From an uncultured Bacteroidales bacterium (lineage in GTDB: Bacteria; Bacteroidota; Bacteroidia; Bacteroidales; Muribaculaceae), in the NCBI GenBank assembly GCA_946412245.1, contig CAMKGM010000004.1, forward strand, positions 1-64,000: 64,000 nucleotides of DNA, read 5' to 3'. The notes under the pieces are model-generated. The model was not told where the DNA came from and ran no database searches. It saw only the letters and a list, made by a program, of their open reading frames with translations. The position numbers were made by a program, and so were the translations under genes. Shown piece by piece: positions 27,374 through 37,212 of this stretch; positions within the stretch are counted from its first letter, which is position 1, and each line of letters begins with the position of its first letter.

Positions 27374-29907
27374 AAAGCGATGTGCACTTGCACACGCAGT
27401 CCTTGGCGGTCAACACCCGGCGTATCACGATAAGTGAGACGCCACACATAGTCGAGCCGCAAGAACGTGAAGATGTTATCAATGCCCACACCCAGTTCCA
27501 TATAGGGTTTGTTGCCCATGGGCCGACAGTTTGCGGTCTCAGGGAATCTAAACACACGGGATGACTTCTCGGGGTTATTCTTTGAAGTCAGACCACCATA
27601 TACTCCCCTAAACGACAACACTTCGCGTAGCTTCAGTTTCTTGAGTAGCGGAATGCGGTTAAACACCATGCCGTTCATCCAGTAGGTCATGTCCCATGAC
27701 ACATACTGGTCGCAGGCAAACTCCATAGCATTCATGAGTGAATAAGTCTCAGGCTGAATGGTGTACGACAGGTTGGCATTGGGTATCATCAAGTCGGGAT
27801 ATGGGACCTGACTCCAAGTCTTGCCGGCTTTCACAATCAAGTCGGTATAGCCATAGGCCGAGAACCAGAACCGTTTCTGAATAGCCATCTCAGTCTTGTT
27901 TACCTCAAAATCTCCACCCAGAAAGCCTCGTGGCATATATGTATGCTCCAGCGTTATAATGGGATTATCGATATTGATGGGAAAACGGTAGTTGCGCGTC
28001 TGATAGAACTTTTCACCCGGTGCATAACGCAGACCCACTTTAAAACCGGCCGTGTTATAGTGACCGAAATCATGACCGTTTCCATCAATGAACGGCAGGA
28101 AGCACGTGGCCTCATGGCGCTGATGTGTCACACCAGCCGTAACCGAAAAGCCGTTGAGCAGTTCCAGCTTATAGTCAAGGGCTGTCGTACGCAGGTAGGT
28201 CATCTTGTCATCGGTCTTGCGACGAATGGCAAGAAAAGCGTTGTCCTGACTGGTGAACTGGTAGTGCTGCCCTATCTTGTCCACATCATATTCATGCCAC
28301 AACTTGAGCGAGTGGATGGGAAACTCGTTGCCATGGTATTTCTTTTCATTGAACGAGTACTCCAGCTCACCTCGATATTTCAATTTCTTGTCCTTGAATC
28401 CGTAGGCAATATAACCCTTAGCGAACAAATGCTTGTTGAGGTGGGCCGTTGTCATACCGCCCACTTTGAGTCTGAAGCCCTCAAGTTTGTTCCAGTTCAT
28501 GAATGTGTTGAGTGGCCCAAAATCAAACTTGCTAGGCGATCCGGTTGCCACATAGCCGTTGACCAGCATGAGCGCCACCTTCTCAGTCCAGTAGAAAAAC
28601 TTGGACCGTCGCAACTTGGCCAGCATGCCACCCACATCATCTTTCTGAGCTTGAGCGACAGCGGGCCGTAATCGCGCCCACTGCTCTTGCGTGACGCTGG
28701 CGGCCCCCGCATCTTCCACTTCCTCACCGCTACGGTCAAATATGGCCATATCTCGGGGTGGGTCAAAACTATGATTGCTACAGAAAGTCTTGCGGTGTGC
28801 ATAAAACTCTTGTGCGCCCTTGATGATTTTGAATTCCACCGTCATTTCATCGCGCGTCTTAAGTCGGCTTCCATCGGGTGCTCGCGCGAAATCCTGCTCT
28901 ATGTACACACGCTTCACATAGTTTAGATTAATGGATGTGGGCGTAGTCATCATCAACTTTTTCACAAACATCGACGAGTCGGCAAGCGACACATACATCC
29001 TGCCGATAAACCCGAATGTCTCAGGTACGAACGGAACAAACGACAATCGCACGCAAAGCTCGCCTTCCAGCATCACGGTATCGGTCAAGTAGTACTTATA
29101 AAATCCCGCTCCTGAACTTGATAATGGACTCACAAAACGACTTTGCATCACGGCAAGGTCGTTGCTGTAAACGTCAACCTCGCTAAAAGCATCGTCCATA
29201 AAGCGCTTCACTCCCTCAGCATTAAAATTGTCCTCTATGCCCTCGTGTCGCTTGGCGACAATCAGTCGCTTGTGTGTTTTGGGATTCTTGCGGTAATATT
29301 CCTCTGAGAATGTTTCATTCACCGACACCGGTAGCACCTGTCGCCCTGTGGCAGGGAGGGTGTCGAGATAGTTGGCAAGGAAGTCAAACTTCTTGAGCAA
29401 CACATTCTTTTCGTCAGGATTCATATTGTTTAGCCCAAAGGTCATGAGTTCATATTTATCATAAGTGTAGTAGTCATGACGCATAGGGTCTCCTTCATCC
29501 TTGTGTTGCCTAACCCGTTCCATGAACGCAATGGCTGGATTTCCTTTCTTCTGATATTTCTCTTTGCGCTTGCGGTCAATAATTACCTCATCGAGCAGGC
29601 GACTTTCAGATGCTATGTAGATTACAACAGGTTCGGCAGCATCGGCCACAGTCACCTCACGGGGTTTATAACCCACCACCTGCACTTTCAGCACTGAGTT
29701 CAAGGGCATTGACACTGAGAACTCACCCTTCACATTAGCTATAGCACCCTCACCGGTTCCCTTGACAAACACCGATGCGTATGGCACCGGTTCATCGGCC
29801 ACTGAATCTTTCACAACGCCATGCACGTTCACAAACTGCTGCGCAACAACATCCACACTGAAGAAGATGAAGAGCGCCATCAATATGTGAACCGCTTTTT
29901 TCGTCAT
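27370..29907 (-). CDS. DUF5686 and carboxypeptidase-regulatory-like domain protein
   Basis: An 845-residue exported protein with signal peptide (ending VDVVAQ). Residues about 25-115 are a CarboxypepD_reg-like beta-sandwich (VNVHGVVKDSVADEPVPYASVFVKG, typical of Bacteroidota outer-membrane proteins). The remainder matches DUF5686; the last 350 residues are rich in alternating aromatic strands and end in a beta-signal-like VQVHIAF, so an outer-membrane beta-barrel is likely. The function is unknown and there is no TonB-plug domain. It is transcribed from a promoter placed back to back with that of the CYTH gene. Confidence 0.85.
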   Translation of the reverse strand: MTKKAVHILMALFIFFSVDVVAQQFVNVHGVVKDSVADEPVPYASVFVKGTGEGAIANVKGEFSVSMPLNSVLKVQVVGYKPREVTVADAAEPVVIYIASESRLLDEVIIDRKRKEKYQKKGNPAIAFMERVRQHKDEGDPMRHDYYTYDKYELMTFGLNNMNPDEKNVLLKKFDFLANYLDTLPATGRQVLPVSVNETFSEEYYRKNPKTHKRLIVAKRHEGIEDNFNAEGVKRFMDDAFSEVDVYSNDLAVMQSRFVSPLSSSGAGFYKYYLTDTVMLEGELCVRLSFVPFVPETFGFIGRMYVSLADSSMFVKKLMMTTPTSINLNYVKRVYIEQDFARAPDGSRLKTRDEMTVEFKIIKGAQEFYAHRKTFCSNHSFDPPRDMAIFDRSGEEVEDAGAASVTQEQWARLRPAVAQAQKDDVGGMLAKLRRSKFFYWTEKVALMLVNGYVATGSPSKFDFGPLNTFMNWNKLEGFRLKVGGMTTAHLNKHLFAKGYIAYGFKDKKLKYRGELEYSFNEKKYHGNEFPIHSLKLWHEYDVDKIGQHYQFTSQDNAFLAIRRKTDDKMTYLRTTALDYKLELLNGFSVTAGVTHQRHEATCFLPFIDGNGHDFGHYNTAGFKVGLRYAPGEKFYQTRNYRFPINIDNPIITLEHTYMPRGFLGGDFEVNKTEMAIQKRFWFSAYGYTDLIVKAGKTWSQVPYPDLMIPNANLSYTIQPETYSLMNAMEFACDQYVSWDMTYWMNGMVFNRIPLLKKLKLREVLSFRGVYGGLTSKNNPEKSSRVFRFPETANCRPMGNKPYMELGVGIDNIFTFLRLDYVWRLTYRDTPGVDRQGLRVQVHIAF

Positions 29908-29936
29908 AAATCTTTTTACCTGTCGATGATTATTTT

Positions 29937-29973
29937 TAACTTTGCAAAAGTAATGATTTTATCTCAATCACAA
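29937..29973. promoter_or_regulatory. Back-to-back divergent promoters (DUF5686 / CYTH)
   Basis: On the plus strand TAACTTTG (29937-29944) faces the CYTH gene. Immediately adjacent, CAAAAGTA (29945-29952) is a minus-strand TACTTTTG facing the DUF5686 gene, with a minus-strand TTG at 29973-29971. The two -7 boxes touch, so the polymerases probably exclude one another. Confidence 0.6.
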
Positions 29974-30003
29974 CGCTGTTTTCATTATTGAAATCACATT
30001 TTT

Positions 30004-30474
30004 ATGGCTAAGGAAATAGAACACAAATATCTTGTGACCGGCGATAGCTTCAAGCATCAGGCCTCACAAGTGATACACATCACTCAAGGTTACCTGTCGC
30101 GCGACAAGGGCCGCACTGTGCGCATCCGCACTGCCGGCGAAAAGGCTTTTATCACCATCAAGGGGCCAGGAATCGATGCCGCTCGCGACGAGTTTGAGTA
30201 TCCCATACCGCTGGCCGATGCTCAAGCCATGCTACGCATGTGCGTGCCTCCGGTCATCAGCAAGGACCGTCACATAGTCATGCACGATGGTAATAAGTGG
30301 GAGATTGACGTGTTTCACGGCGACCTGCAGGGATTGATTTTGGCCGAGATTGAGATTCCCTCGGTTGACTATCGCTATACCCTACCCGACTTTGTGGGAC
30401 GCAACGTCACGGACGACCGGCGCTTTTACAACTCATGCCTCACCACATTCGAGGACATAAAAGATGCCCTTTAA
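30004..30474 (+). CDS. CYTH domain protein
   Basis: A 156-residue protein with the CYTH signature E-x-E-x-K at the N-terminus (KEIEHKYLV) and alternating charged strands (VRIRTAGEKAFITIKG, DEFEYPIP) lining a triphosphate tunnel. CYTH enzymes such as bacterial triphosphatases act on inorganic triphosphate or nucleotide tails with a divalent metal; short bacterial versions like this are often tripolyphosphatases, though adenylate cyclase CyaB shares the fold. It is convergent with rlmD, 5 bases apart. The substrate is not determined. Confidence 0.93.
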   Translation: MAKEIEHKYLVTGDSFKHQASQVIHITQGYLSRDKGRTVRIRTAGEKAFITIKGPGIDAARDEFEYPIPLADAQAMLRMCVPPVISKDRHIVMHDGNKWEIDVFHGDLQGLILAEIEIPSVDYRYTLPDFVGRNVTDDRRFYNSCLTTFEDIKDAL

Positions 30475-30479
30475 CCCAA

Positions 30480-31892
30480 TTAAAATCGGCGCTCTAAAGC
30501 CACCACATTCTCCACATGCTGGGTGTGTGGAAACATATCAACCGGTTGCACCTCCAGCACAGCGTACTTGGCATCGAGCATAGCCAAATCGCGTGCTTGT
30601 GTGGCGGGATTACAGCTCACATAGACAATGCGTTGCGGCTCGGCACGCATAATCACGTTAACCACATCCTCATGCATTCCCGCGCGCGGAGGGTCAATAA
30701 TCATCACATCGGGGCATCCGTGTTCTAGCACAAAGTCGTCGGTCAAGATATCTTTCATGTCACCAGCGTAGAACAGTGTGTTTTCAATCTTGTTCACCTG
30801 TGAATTGAGTCGCGCGTCATCAATGGCTTCAGACACATACTCAATACCAATCACTTTACGTGCTTGGCGTGCCACAAAATTGGCTATCGTGCCGGTGCCG
30901 GTGTATAGGTCGTAGACCAGTTCGTCGCCTGTCAGTCGAGCCATGCGACGTGCCACCTTATATAACTCATAGGCCTGGGCTGAGTTGGTCTGATAGAACG
31001 ACTTTGGTCCGACCCTAAATCGCAACCCTTCCATCTCCTCTTCAATATACTCACGACCGGCGTAGAGCACAAATTCCTGATCATTGAGCGAGTCGTTCCG
31101 CTTTAGGTTCACCACATAGAGCAGCGATGTAATCATCGGGAAGCGTTCGTGCATGGCGTGCATCACATCGTCGATGGCAGCACGATTATCCTCGCCGAAC
31201 ACTACCACTAGCATCACCTCGCCTGTGCTGGCCGTTCTAATCATGATGGTGCGTAACAGACCCACATTGTCACGCAAGTCAAAGAATGAATAGCCTTGTC
31301 GCTTGCCATAGTCACGAATGAAGTTCCTTATCTCGTTCGACAGCTCAGATTGCAACCAACAATGCTTAATGTCGAGCACCTTGTCAAATGCGTTGGGAAT
31401 GTGGAATCCCAGCGCGTTACGATCGTCAAATGCCTCTCCTGACTCCAGTTGCTCACGCGTGAGCCATGATTTATTGGAGAAAGTAAATTCCAGTTTATTG
31501 CGATAATAGCAAGTATGGGCTGAGCCAAGTATGGGATTAATGGCCGGCAGCTCCACTTTGGCAATGCGTTGCAAGGCATCCTCTACTTGTTGTTGCTTAT
31601 ATTTGAGCTGCTGGTCATAGGGTATATGTTGGAATTTGCATCCGCCGCACACACCATAGTGTTCACACATGGGCTCAACACGCATTGCGCTCATTGTGTG
31701 AAAACGCACAATTTTGCCTTCGGCAAACGAATGGCGTTTCTTGGTCAATTGCACATCAACCACATCTCCCGGTGCGCCCAGCGGCACAAACACCACCATG
31801 TCGTTCCACCGGCCCAGGCTTTTGCCCTCGGCCGCTATGCCTGTTATCTCCAGTTTTTCAATCACTGGCAACGGTTTACGCTTTCTGCTCAC
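30480..31892 (-). CDS. rlmD: 23S rRNA (uracil-1939-C5)-methyltransferase
   Basis: A 470-residue class RumA/RlmD methyltransferase. An N-terminal TRAM domain (about residues 8-65, IEKLEITGIAAEGKSLGRW) is followed by an iron-sulfur cluster motif (CEHYGVCGGCKFQH plus a later cysteine), the SAM-binding YDLYTGTGTIANF, the DPPRAGMH motif and the catalytic-cysteine motif YVSCNPATQARDL. It methylates 23S rRNA at the uracil C5 position; which uridine (1939 or 747 in E. coli numbering) is inferred from family naming. Confidence 0.93.
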   Translation of the reverse strand: MSRKRKPLPVIEKLEITGIAAEGKSLGRWNDMVVFVPLGAPGDVVDVQLTKKRHSFAEGKIVRFHTMSAMRVEPMCEHYGVCGGCKFQHIPYDQQLKYKQQQVEDALQRIAKVELPAINPILGSAHTCYYRNKLEFTFSNKSWLTREQLESGEAFDDRNALGFHIPNAFDKVLDIKHCWLQSELSNEIRNFIRDYGKRQGYSFFDLRDNVGLLRTIMIRTASTGEVMLVVVFGEDNRAAIDDVMHAMHERFPMITSLLYVVNLKRNDSLNDQEFVLYAGREYIEEEMEGLRFRVGPKSFYQTNSAQAYELYKVARRMARLTGDELVYDLYTGTGTIANFVARQARKVIGIEYVSEAIDDARLNSQVNKIENTLFYAGDMKDILTDDFVLEHGCPDVMIIDPPRAGMHEDVVNVIMRAEPQRIVYVSCNPATQARDLAMLDAKYAVLEVQPVDMFPHTQHVENVVALERRF

Positions 31893-32241
31893 GTCTGTAT
31901 TTATTTTTTATCTTGTTTTATATTCGGTTGATTTTCGGCTACAAAGATAGCGATAATCTGCTATTCGTTAAAAAATATTTTTATTTAGTCATTAAATCGC
32001 ATTTATTTACATCAACTTTTATATTTTTTTCGTATCTTTGCAACTCCAAAACGGGGTGCGTCTTGTTGCCCCCTTGGAATTCATAGTGCGAGCAGGATGT
32101 TGTTGCGTTACAACAAGTTCCATGTTGCTTAAAAACTGTAACCAACGCCAAACAACGACCTATAGGCACTTTTTGAAATGCATTTTCATCTACAACCGTT
32201 ATTTTGCTTTCAATTTTTTTAATTATAAATTTACTTATTTA
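31893..32241. other. Divergent intergenic region with promoters and long ppdK leader
   Basis: There is no gene in these 349 bases. A minus-strand TATCTTTG (31949-31942) can serve rlmD. A plus-strand TATCTTTG (32033-32040) can serve ppdK, leaving an untranslated leader of about 195 bases. The leader contains a small perfect hairpin (TGTTGT/ACAACA, 32098-32115) and a GC-rich patch at 32052-32075, then turns very AT-rich before the start codon. The open frame that extends ppdK upstream through this leader has no family match and is discounted. Confidence 0.6.
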
Positions 32242-34959
32242 ATGAAGACAGTTTACACTTTCGGAAATGGCATGGCCGAGGGCAAAGCCGAAATGCGCGA
32301 TTTGCTTGGTGGCAAGGGTGCCAATCTGGCCGAGATGAATCTCATTGGAGTTCCCGTACCTCCCGGTTTTACTATTACTACTGAAGTTTGCAAGGTCTAT
32401 AACGAAAAAGGCCGCGAACATGTTGTCGAACTCATTAAGGCCGATGTTGAAAAGGCTATCAACCACATCGAGTCGCTCACCGGCAACAAATTCAACGACC
32501 CCAGCAACCCACAGCTCGTGTCGGTTCGCTCGGGTGCTCCCGTATCTATGCCGGGTATGATGGACACCGTGCTTAACCTGGGTATTAACGACGCCGTCGC
32601 TGAGACGCTCGCCGTCAAGTCTGGCAATCCTCGCTTTGCTTGGGACAGCTACCGCCGTTTTGTACAAATGTACGGCGACGTGGTGCTGGGCATGAAACCC
32701 AAGAACAAGACCGACATTGACCCCTTTGAGGAAATCATTGAAAACGTCAAGGCTCAGAAGGGTGTGAAGTTTGACACCGAACTCGAAGTGGAAGACCTCA
32801 AGAAACTGGTCGACCTGTTCAAGAAAGCCGTGAAAGAGAACACCGGTAAGGACTTCCCCACCAACGCATGGGATCAGCTCTGGGGAGCCATCTATGCAGT
32901 GTTCGATAGCTGGAACAACGAGCGCGCCATCCTTTACCGCAAGATGAACCAAATTCCTGAGGAATACGGAACTGCCGTCAATGTGCAAGCCATGGTCTAT
33001 GGCAACATGGGCAACAACTCTGCTACCGGCGTGTGCTTCTCTCGCGATGCCGCCACAGGTGAGAACCTGTTCAACGGCGAGTACCTGATTAACGCTCAGG
33101 GCGAAGACGTGGTGGCCGGTGTGCGCACCCCGCAACAAATCATGACCGAAGGTAGCCGTCGCTGGGCTCAGCTTCAAGGCATCAGCGAAGAGCAGCGCAA
33201 GGCCGAGTTCCCCTCACTGGAGGAATCTATGCCTGAGTGTGCCGCTCAGTTGGTTGACATTCAGCACAAACTCGAGGAGCACTATCACGATATGCAAGAT
33301 ATGGAGTTCACCATCCAGAACGGCAAGCTTTGGCTGCTTCAGACCCGCAACGGCAAGCGCACCGGTGCTGCTATGGTGAAGATTGCCATGGACCTGCTGC
33401 GTGAAGGCAAAATTGACGAGAAAACCGTCCTTAAACGCATGGAGCCCGAGAAACTCGATGAGCTTCTCCACCCCGTCTTCGACAAGGAAGCGCTGAAATC
33501 GGCCAAGGTTATCGCCAAGGGTCTGCCCGCAAGCCCCGGTGCTGCTACCGGACAAATCGTATTCTTCGCCGACGAGGCCGAGGAATGGGCAGCCAAGAAC
33601 CACAATGTGGTGCTCGTGCGCATTGAAACTTCACCCGAAGACCTTCGCGGTATGCGTGTTGCTGAGGGTATCCTCACCGCTCGTGGCGGTATGACCTCGC
33701 ACGCTGCTGTGGTTGCCCGTGGTATGGGCAAGTGCTGCGTGTCGGGTGCAGGCGACATCATTGTTGACTACAAGGCCAAGACCGTGGAAATGAACGGTAA
33801 AGTTTATCACGAAGGCGAGTGGATTTCACTCAATGGTTCTACCGGACAAGTCTATGAAGGCAAAGTTCAGACCGCTGATGCCGACATTAGCGGTGACTTT
33901 GCAGCCATCATGGACCTGGCTGAGAAACACTCTAAGATGATGGTCTACACCAATGCAGACTCTCCTGCCGATGCAAAGGTGGCACGCCGCTTTGGTGCCA
34001 AGGGTATCGGTCTGTGCCGCACTGAGCATATGTTCTTTGAAGGTGACCGTATCCAGGCTATGCGCGAAATGATTATCGCTCAAGACAAGGCTAGCCGTGA
34101 GGTTGCCCTTGCCAAACTGCTCCCCTTGCAGCGTGGTGACTTCGAAGGCATCTTCGAGGCTATGGACGGTTACGACGTGACCATCCGTCTGCTCGATCCC
34201 CCTCTGCACGAGTTTGTTCCCAAGGAAGCAGCAGCCATTCGTGAACTATCTGCCAGAACTAACATCTCTGAGGCCGACATCAAAAACATCAGCGAAGCTC
34301 TCGTTGAGCAGAACCCCATGCTCGGTCATCGCGGATGCCGCCTGGGTAACACCTATCCTGAAATCACTGAGATGCAGGCTCGCGCCATCATTGAGGCAGC
34401 TCTGAACATGAAGGCTAAGGGCATTGATGTGCATCCCAAGATTATGATTCCTCTTGTGGGCGTATTCAACGAAATTAAACTGCAGGCCGAGATCATTCGC
34501 CGCACTGCCGACAAGGTGTTTGCCGAGCGTGGCGAAACCGTGGCTTACAAGATTGGTACTATGATTGAGATTCCGCGTGCCGCTCTCGTGGCCGACCAAA
34601 TCGCTCAGGTTGCCGACTTCTTCTCGTTCGGTACTAACGACCTCACGCAAATGACCTTCGGTTATTCTCGCGACGATGTTGCCAAGTTCCTCCCCGACTA
34701 TATGCGTCTCGGTCTGTTGAAGAACGACCCGTTTGCAGTGCTAGACCAGGAAGGCGTTGGCCAACTCATCGAGATGGCTTGCCGCAAAGGCCGTCAAACC
34801 AAACCCGAGCTCGACCTTGGCATCTGTGGCGAACATGGTGGTGAGCCCTCGTCAGTGAAGTTCTGCGACTCGCTCAACCTCAAGTATGTTTCTTGCTCGC
34901 CCTATCGTGTGCCCATCGCACGTCTCGCTGCCGCTCAAGCAGCCATCGAGCACGCTTAA
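32242..34959 (+). CDS. ppdK: Pyruvate, phosphate dikinase
   Basis: A 905-residue enzyme of normal length, interconverting pyruvate + ATP + Pi and PEP + AMP + PPi. The N-terminal nucleotide-binding region (LLGGKGANLAEM), the swivelling domain with the phosphorylated histidine His487 in GGMTSHAAVVARGMGK, and the C-terminal PEP-binding barrel (GLCRTEHMFF, FGTNDLTQM, CGEHGGEPSSVKF) are all intact. The start at 32242 gives the standard MKTVYTFGNG N-terminus. It is monocistronic, with its own promoter and a strong terminator, and its codon use looks like that of a highly expressed gene. Confidence 0.98.
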   Translation: MKTVYTFGNGMAEGKAEMRDLLGGKGANLAEMNLIGVPVPPGFTITTEVCKVYNEKGREHVVELIKADVEKAINHIESLTGNKFNDPSNPQLVSVRSGAPVSMPGMMDTVLNLGINDAVAETLAVKSGNPRFAWDSYRRFVQMYGDVVLGMKPKNKTDIDPFEEIIENVKAQKGVKFDTELEVEDLKKLVDLFKKAVKENTGKDFPTNAWDQLWGAIYAVFDSWNNERAILYRKMNQIPEEYGTAVNVQAMVYGNMGNNSATGVCFSRDAATGENLFNGEYLINAQGEDVVAGVRTPQQIMTEGSRRWAQLQGISEEQRKAEFPSLEESMPECAAQLVDIQHKLEEHYHDMQDMEFTIQNGKLWLLQTRNGKRTGAAMVKIAMDLLREGKIDEKTVLKRMEPEKLDELLHPVFDKEALKSAKVIAKGLPASPGAATGQIVFFADEAEEWAAKNHNVVLVRIETSPEDLRGMRVAEGILTARGGMTSHAAVVARGMGKCCVSGAGDIIVDYKAKTVEMNGKVYHEGEWISLNGSTGQVYEGKVQTADADISGDFAAIMDLAEKHSKMMVYTNADSPADAKVARRFGAKGIGLCRTEHMFFEGDRIQAMREMIIAQDKASREVALAKLLPLQRGDFEGIFEAMDGYDVTIRLLDPPLHEFVPKEAAAIRELSARTNISEADIKNISEALVEQNPMLGHRGCRLGNTYPEITEMQARAIIEAALNMKAKGIDVHPKIMIPLVGVFNEIKLQAEIIRRTADKVFAERGETVAYKIGTMIEIPRAALVADQIAQVADFFSFGTNDLTQMTFGYSRDDVAKFLPDYMRLGLLKNDPFAVLDQEGVGQLIEMACRKGRQTKPELDLGICGEHGGEPSSVKFCDSLNLKYVSCSPYRVPIARLAAAQAAIEHA

Positions 34960-34981
34960 AACAATACTGTTTTATACACAC

Positions 34982-35019
34982 AAAACGGTAAGATTCACAT
35001 GAGTCTTACCGTTTTTTTA
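34982..35019 (+). terminator. Rho-independent terminator after ppdK
   Basis: A perfect 12-base-pair stem (34982-34993 with 35004-35015), 10-base loop and a seven-T tail that overlaps the stem base. Confidence 0.92.
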
Positions 35020-35109
35020 TCATTAGTGTCCGATAAAAAAGGTAAGCACGAATGTAAGTAAACTTTTATTAATTATTATTAAACTACCATTTTCATTAAA
35101 TATATTGGT

Positions 35110-35117
35110 TACATTTG
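35110..35117 (+). promoter_or_regulatory. Promoter -7 box of the M13 peptidase gene
   Basis: TACATTTG fits TAnnTTTG and lies 64 bases before the start codon. No distal box is evident. Confidence 0.5.
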
Positions 35118-35181
35118 CAATTGAAAAACAACATTATTGCAACAAACAATTAATACACATTTAAATATCCTACAAACAATA

Positions 35182-37212
35182 ATGAAAATGAAACAAGCTT
35201 TTATTGCCGTTGCTCTTGCTTTGTCTTGCATGATAGGGACGGCACAAACCCAACAGCATGTAAACAAGGCCAACATGGACCTTAGTGTAAAACCCGGCGA
35301 AAACTTCTGGCAGTATGCCGTGGGCGGATGGCTCAAAGCCAACCCACTCGACAAACAGCACGTCCAGAACGGCGCGTTCATGGATCTCTATGAACAGAAC
35401 AACGACCGCATCAACGACTTGATTATGGAGTATGCCGGCAAGCACTTGCCGCAAGGCACCGATGGTCAGAAGATAGGCAGTCTGTACCGCCTGTATATGG
35501 ACACCGTGAGTCGCAACGCGATGGGTTACCAACCCATTTTGCCCTATCTGAAGCAAGTGCGCGAAATCACCACTCGCGAGCAAATGCTCAAGGTGATGTA
35601 TGAACTCGACGCCAAGGGCTTCGGCACAGCGCCGTTTGGCATATACTTGTCAATGAATCCCTATAATTCCAACGAGTATATGATGGGTGCCGGTCATGGT
35701 GGTGCCTCACTTTCAAAGGAGTACTACGACAACCCCAGCGAGCAGCAAAAGGTGGTGGTGAGCACTATTAAAGAGCTCAATAAGGACTTGTTGAAGATGG
35801 TGGGTAACAGCGACGAGGAAGCCGAGCGCATGATGGAAGCCGAGTGGGCCATAGAGACCAAGATAGGCTTGAGTCAGCTTGACCAGGTGGAGTCGCGCGA
35901 CCCCTACAAGCGCATTCACATCATGACCTGGGAGCAGCTGCTTAACGATTTCAAGGGCATAGATTGGGCGACGTATCGCAATGTTATCAACTATCCGCAG
36001 GACATCGACACCGTGAATGTGGGTCAGCTTGAGCCCCTGCATGTGGTTGAGGATTTGTTAGCCAACGCAAGTGTTGACGACTGGAAGGCATTTATGGAAC
36101 TGAGCATAGTCAAGAGTTTCTCGGGCTTCCTGTCCGACGAATTCAGCGACCGTTCGTTTGAGGCCAGTAAGAAAATCTCGGGTGTTCAGGAACAGCAGCC
36201 CCGCTGGAAGCGTGCCGTGGGCTTGATTAGCGGCTTTTTGGGTGAAACCATAGGCAAACTGTATGTTCAGAAGTATTTCCCCGAGAGCAGCAAGCAGCGT
36301 GTGGTGAAGCTGGTGAAAGACTTGCAGCAGGCCTTTGAAGACCGCCTGAAGGACAACACCTGGATGAGCGCGGAAACCAAGGCCAAGGCCATAGAGAAAT
36401 TGCATGCCATGCACATTAACGTGGGCTATCCCGACAAGTGGGAAGACATGGAAAAGTATATCGACATTCGCGAAGACGAGAATATGGTGGAAAACTACAT
36501 TCGCATCTCACAAGAAACCACACAGGCAAATCTGCGCAAGCACTGGCACCAGCCAGTGGACAAGACGGTGATGGCATGCACCCCTCAGACGGTTAACGCC
36601 TTCTACAACTCTCGCTTCAACAGCATCAACTTCCCGGCAGCCATCCTGCAACCTCCCTTCTTTGACCCCGAGGCCGACTATGCCAGCAACTATGGTGCCA
36701 TTGGTGTTGTCATCGGTCACGAAATGACCCACGGATTCGACGACAAGGGCTGCCTCTTCGATAAGGACGGTAACCTCGCCAACTGGTGGACTCCCGAGGA
36801 CAAGGCAAACTACGACAGCCGGACGAAGGTGATTGCCGACTGGTTCAGCAAACAGGAAATTCTTCCCGGTGTGTTTGTAAACGGTGCGAAAACTCTGGGC
36901 GAGAACGTGAGTGACAACGGTGGCTTGAACATTGCCTACCGTGCCTACGAGAACCGCATGAAGGTGGAGCCGCTGAAGAAAATCGACGGTTACACACCTG
37001 CACAGCGCTTCTTCCTGGCTTACGCCCGCGTCTGGGCCAGCAACAGCACCCCCGAGTCGATTGCCAACCTCGTTGACAGCGACACGCACTCACCCAACGA
37101 GCTCCGCGTCAATGCGGCTCTGCCTATGATCGGTCCCTGGTACAAGGCCTTCAACATCAAGAAGAGCGACAAAATGTACCTCCCCGAGTCGCAGCGCGCC
37201 CTCGTATGGTAA
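35182..37212 (+). CDS. M13 family zinc metallopeptidase (neprilysin/PepO-like)
   Basis: A 676-residue exported endopeptidase. The start at 35182 places a clean signal peptide first (MKMKQAFIAVALALSCMIGTAQ); the upstream ATG at 35137 would put 15 odd residues before it. The zinc motif HEMTH spans residues 513-517, the third ligand Glu574 lies in ENVSDNGG, and the substrate-binding NAFYNSRFNSINFPA is present. The C-terminus ends in the family-typical short tryptophan motif (ALVW). It cleaves oligopeptides, probably in the periplasm. The gene has its own promoter box and terminator. Confidence 0.95.
   Translation: MKMKQAFIAVALALSCMIGTAQTQQHVNKANMDLSVKPGENFWQYAVGGWLKANPLDKQHVQNGAFMDLYEQNNDRINDLIMEYAGKHLPQGTDGQKIGSLYRLYMDTVSRNAMGYQPILPYLKQVREITTREQMLKVMYELDAKGFGTAPFGIYLSMNPYNSNEYMMGAGHGGASLSKEYYDNPSEQQKVVVSTIKELNKDLLKMVGNSDEEAERMMEAEWAIETKIGLSQLDQVESRDPYKRIHIMTWEQLLNDFKGIDWATYRNVINYPQDIDTVNVGQLEPLHVVEDLLANASVDDWKAFMELSIVKSFSGFLSDEFSDRSFEASKKISGVQEQQPRWKRAVGLISGFLGETIGKLYVQKYFPESSKQRVVKLVKDLQQAFEDRLKDNTWMSAETKAKAIEKLHAMHINVGYPDKWEDMEKYIDIREDENMVENYIRISQETTQANLRKHWHQPVDKTVMACTPQTVNAFYNSRFNSINFPAAILQPPFFDPEADYASNYGAIGVVIGHEMTHGFDDKGCLFDKDGNLANWWTPEDKANYDSRTKVIADWFSKQEILPGVFVNGAKTLGENVSDNGGLNIAYRAYENRMKVEPLKKIDGYTPAQRFFLAYARVWASNSTPESIANLVDSDTHSPNELRVNAALPMIGPWYKAFNIKKSDKMYLPESQRALVW

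Noticed and set aside
32038-32241. Upstream extension of ppdK by 68 codons
   Set aside because: The extension begins within the promoter box and has no match to the conserved PPDK N-terminus, which starts at 32242.
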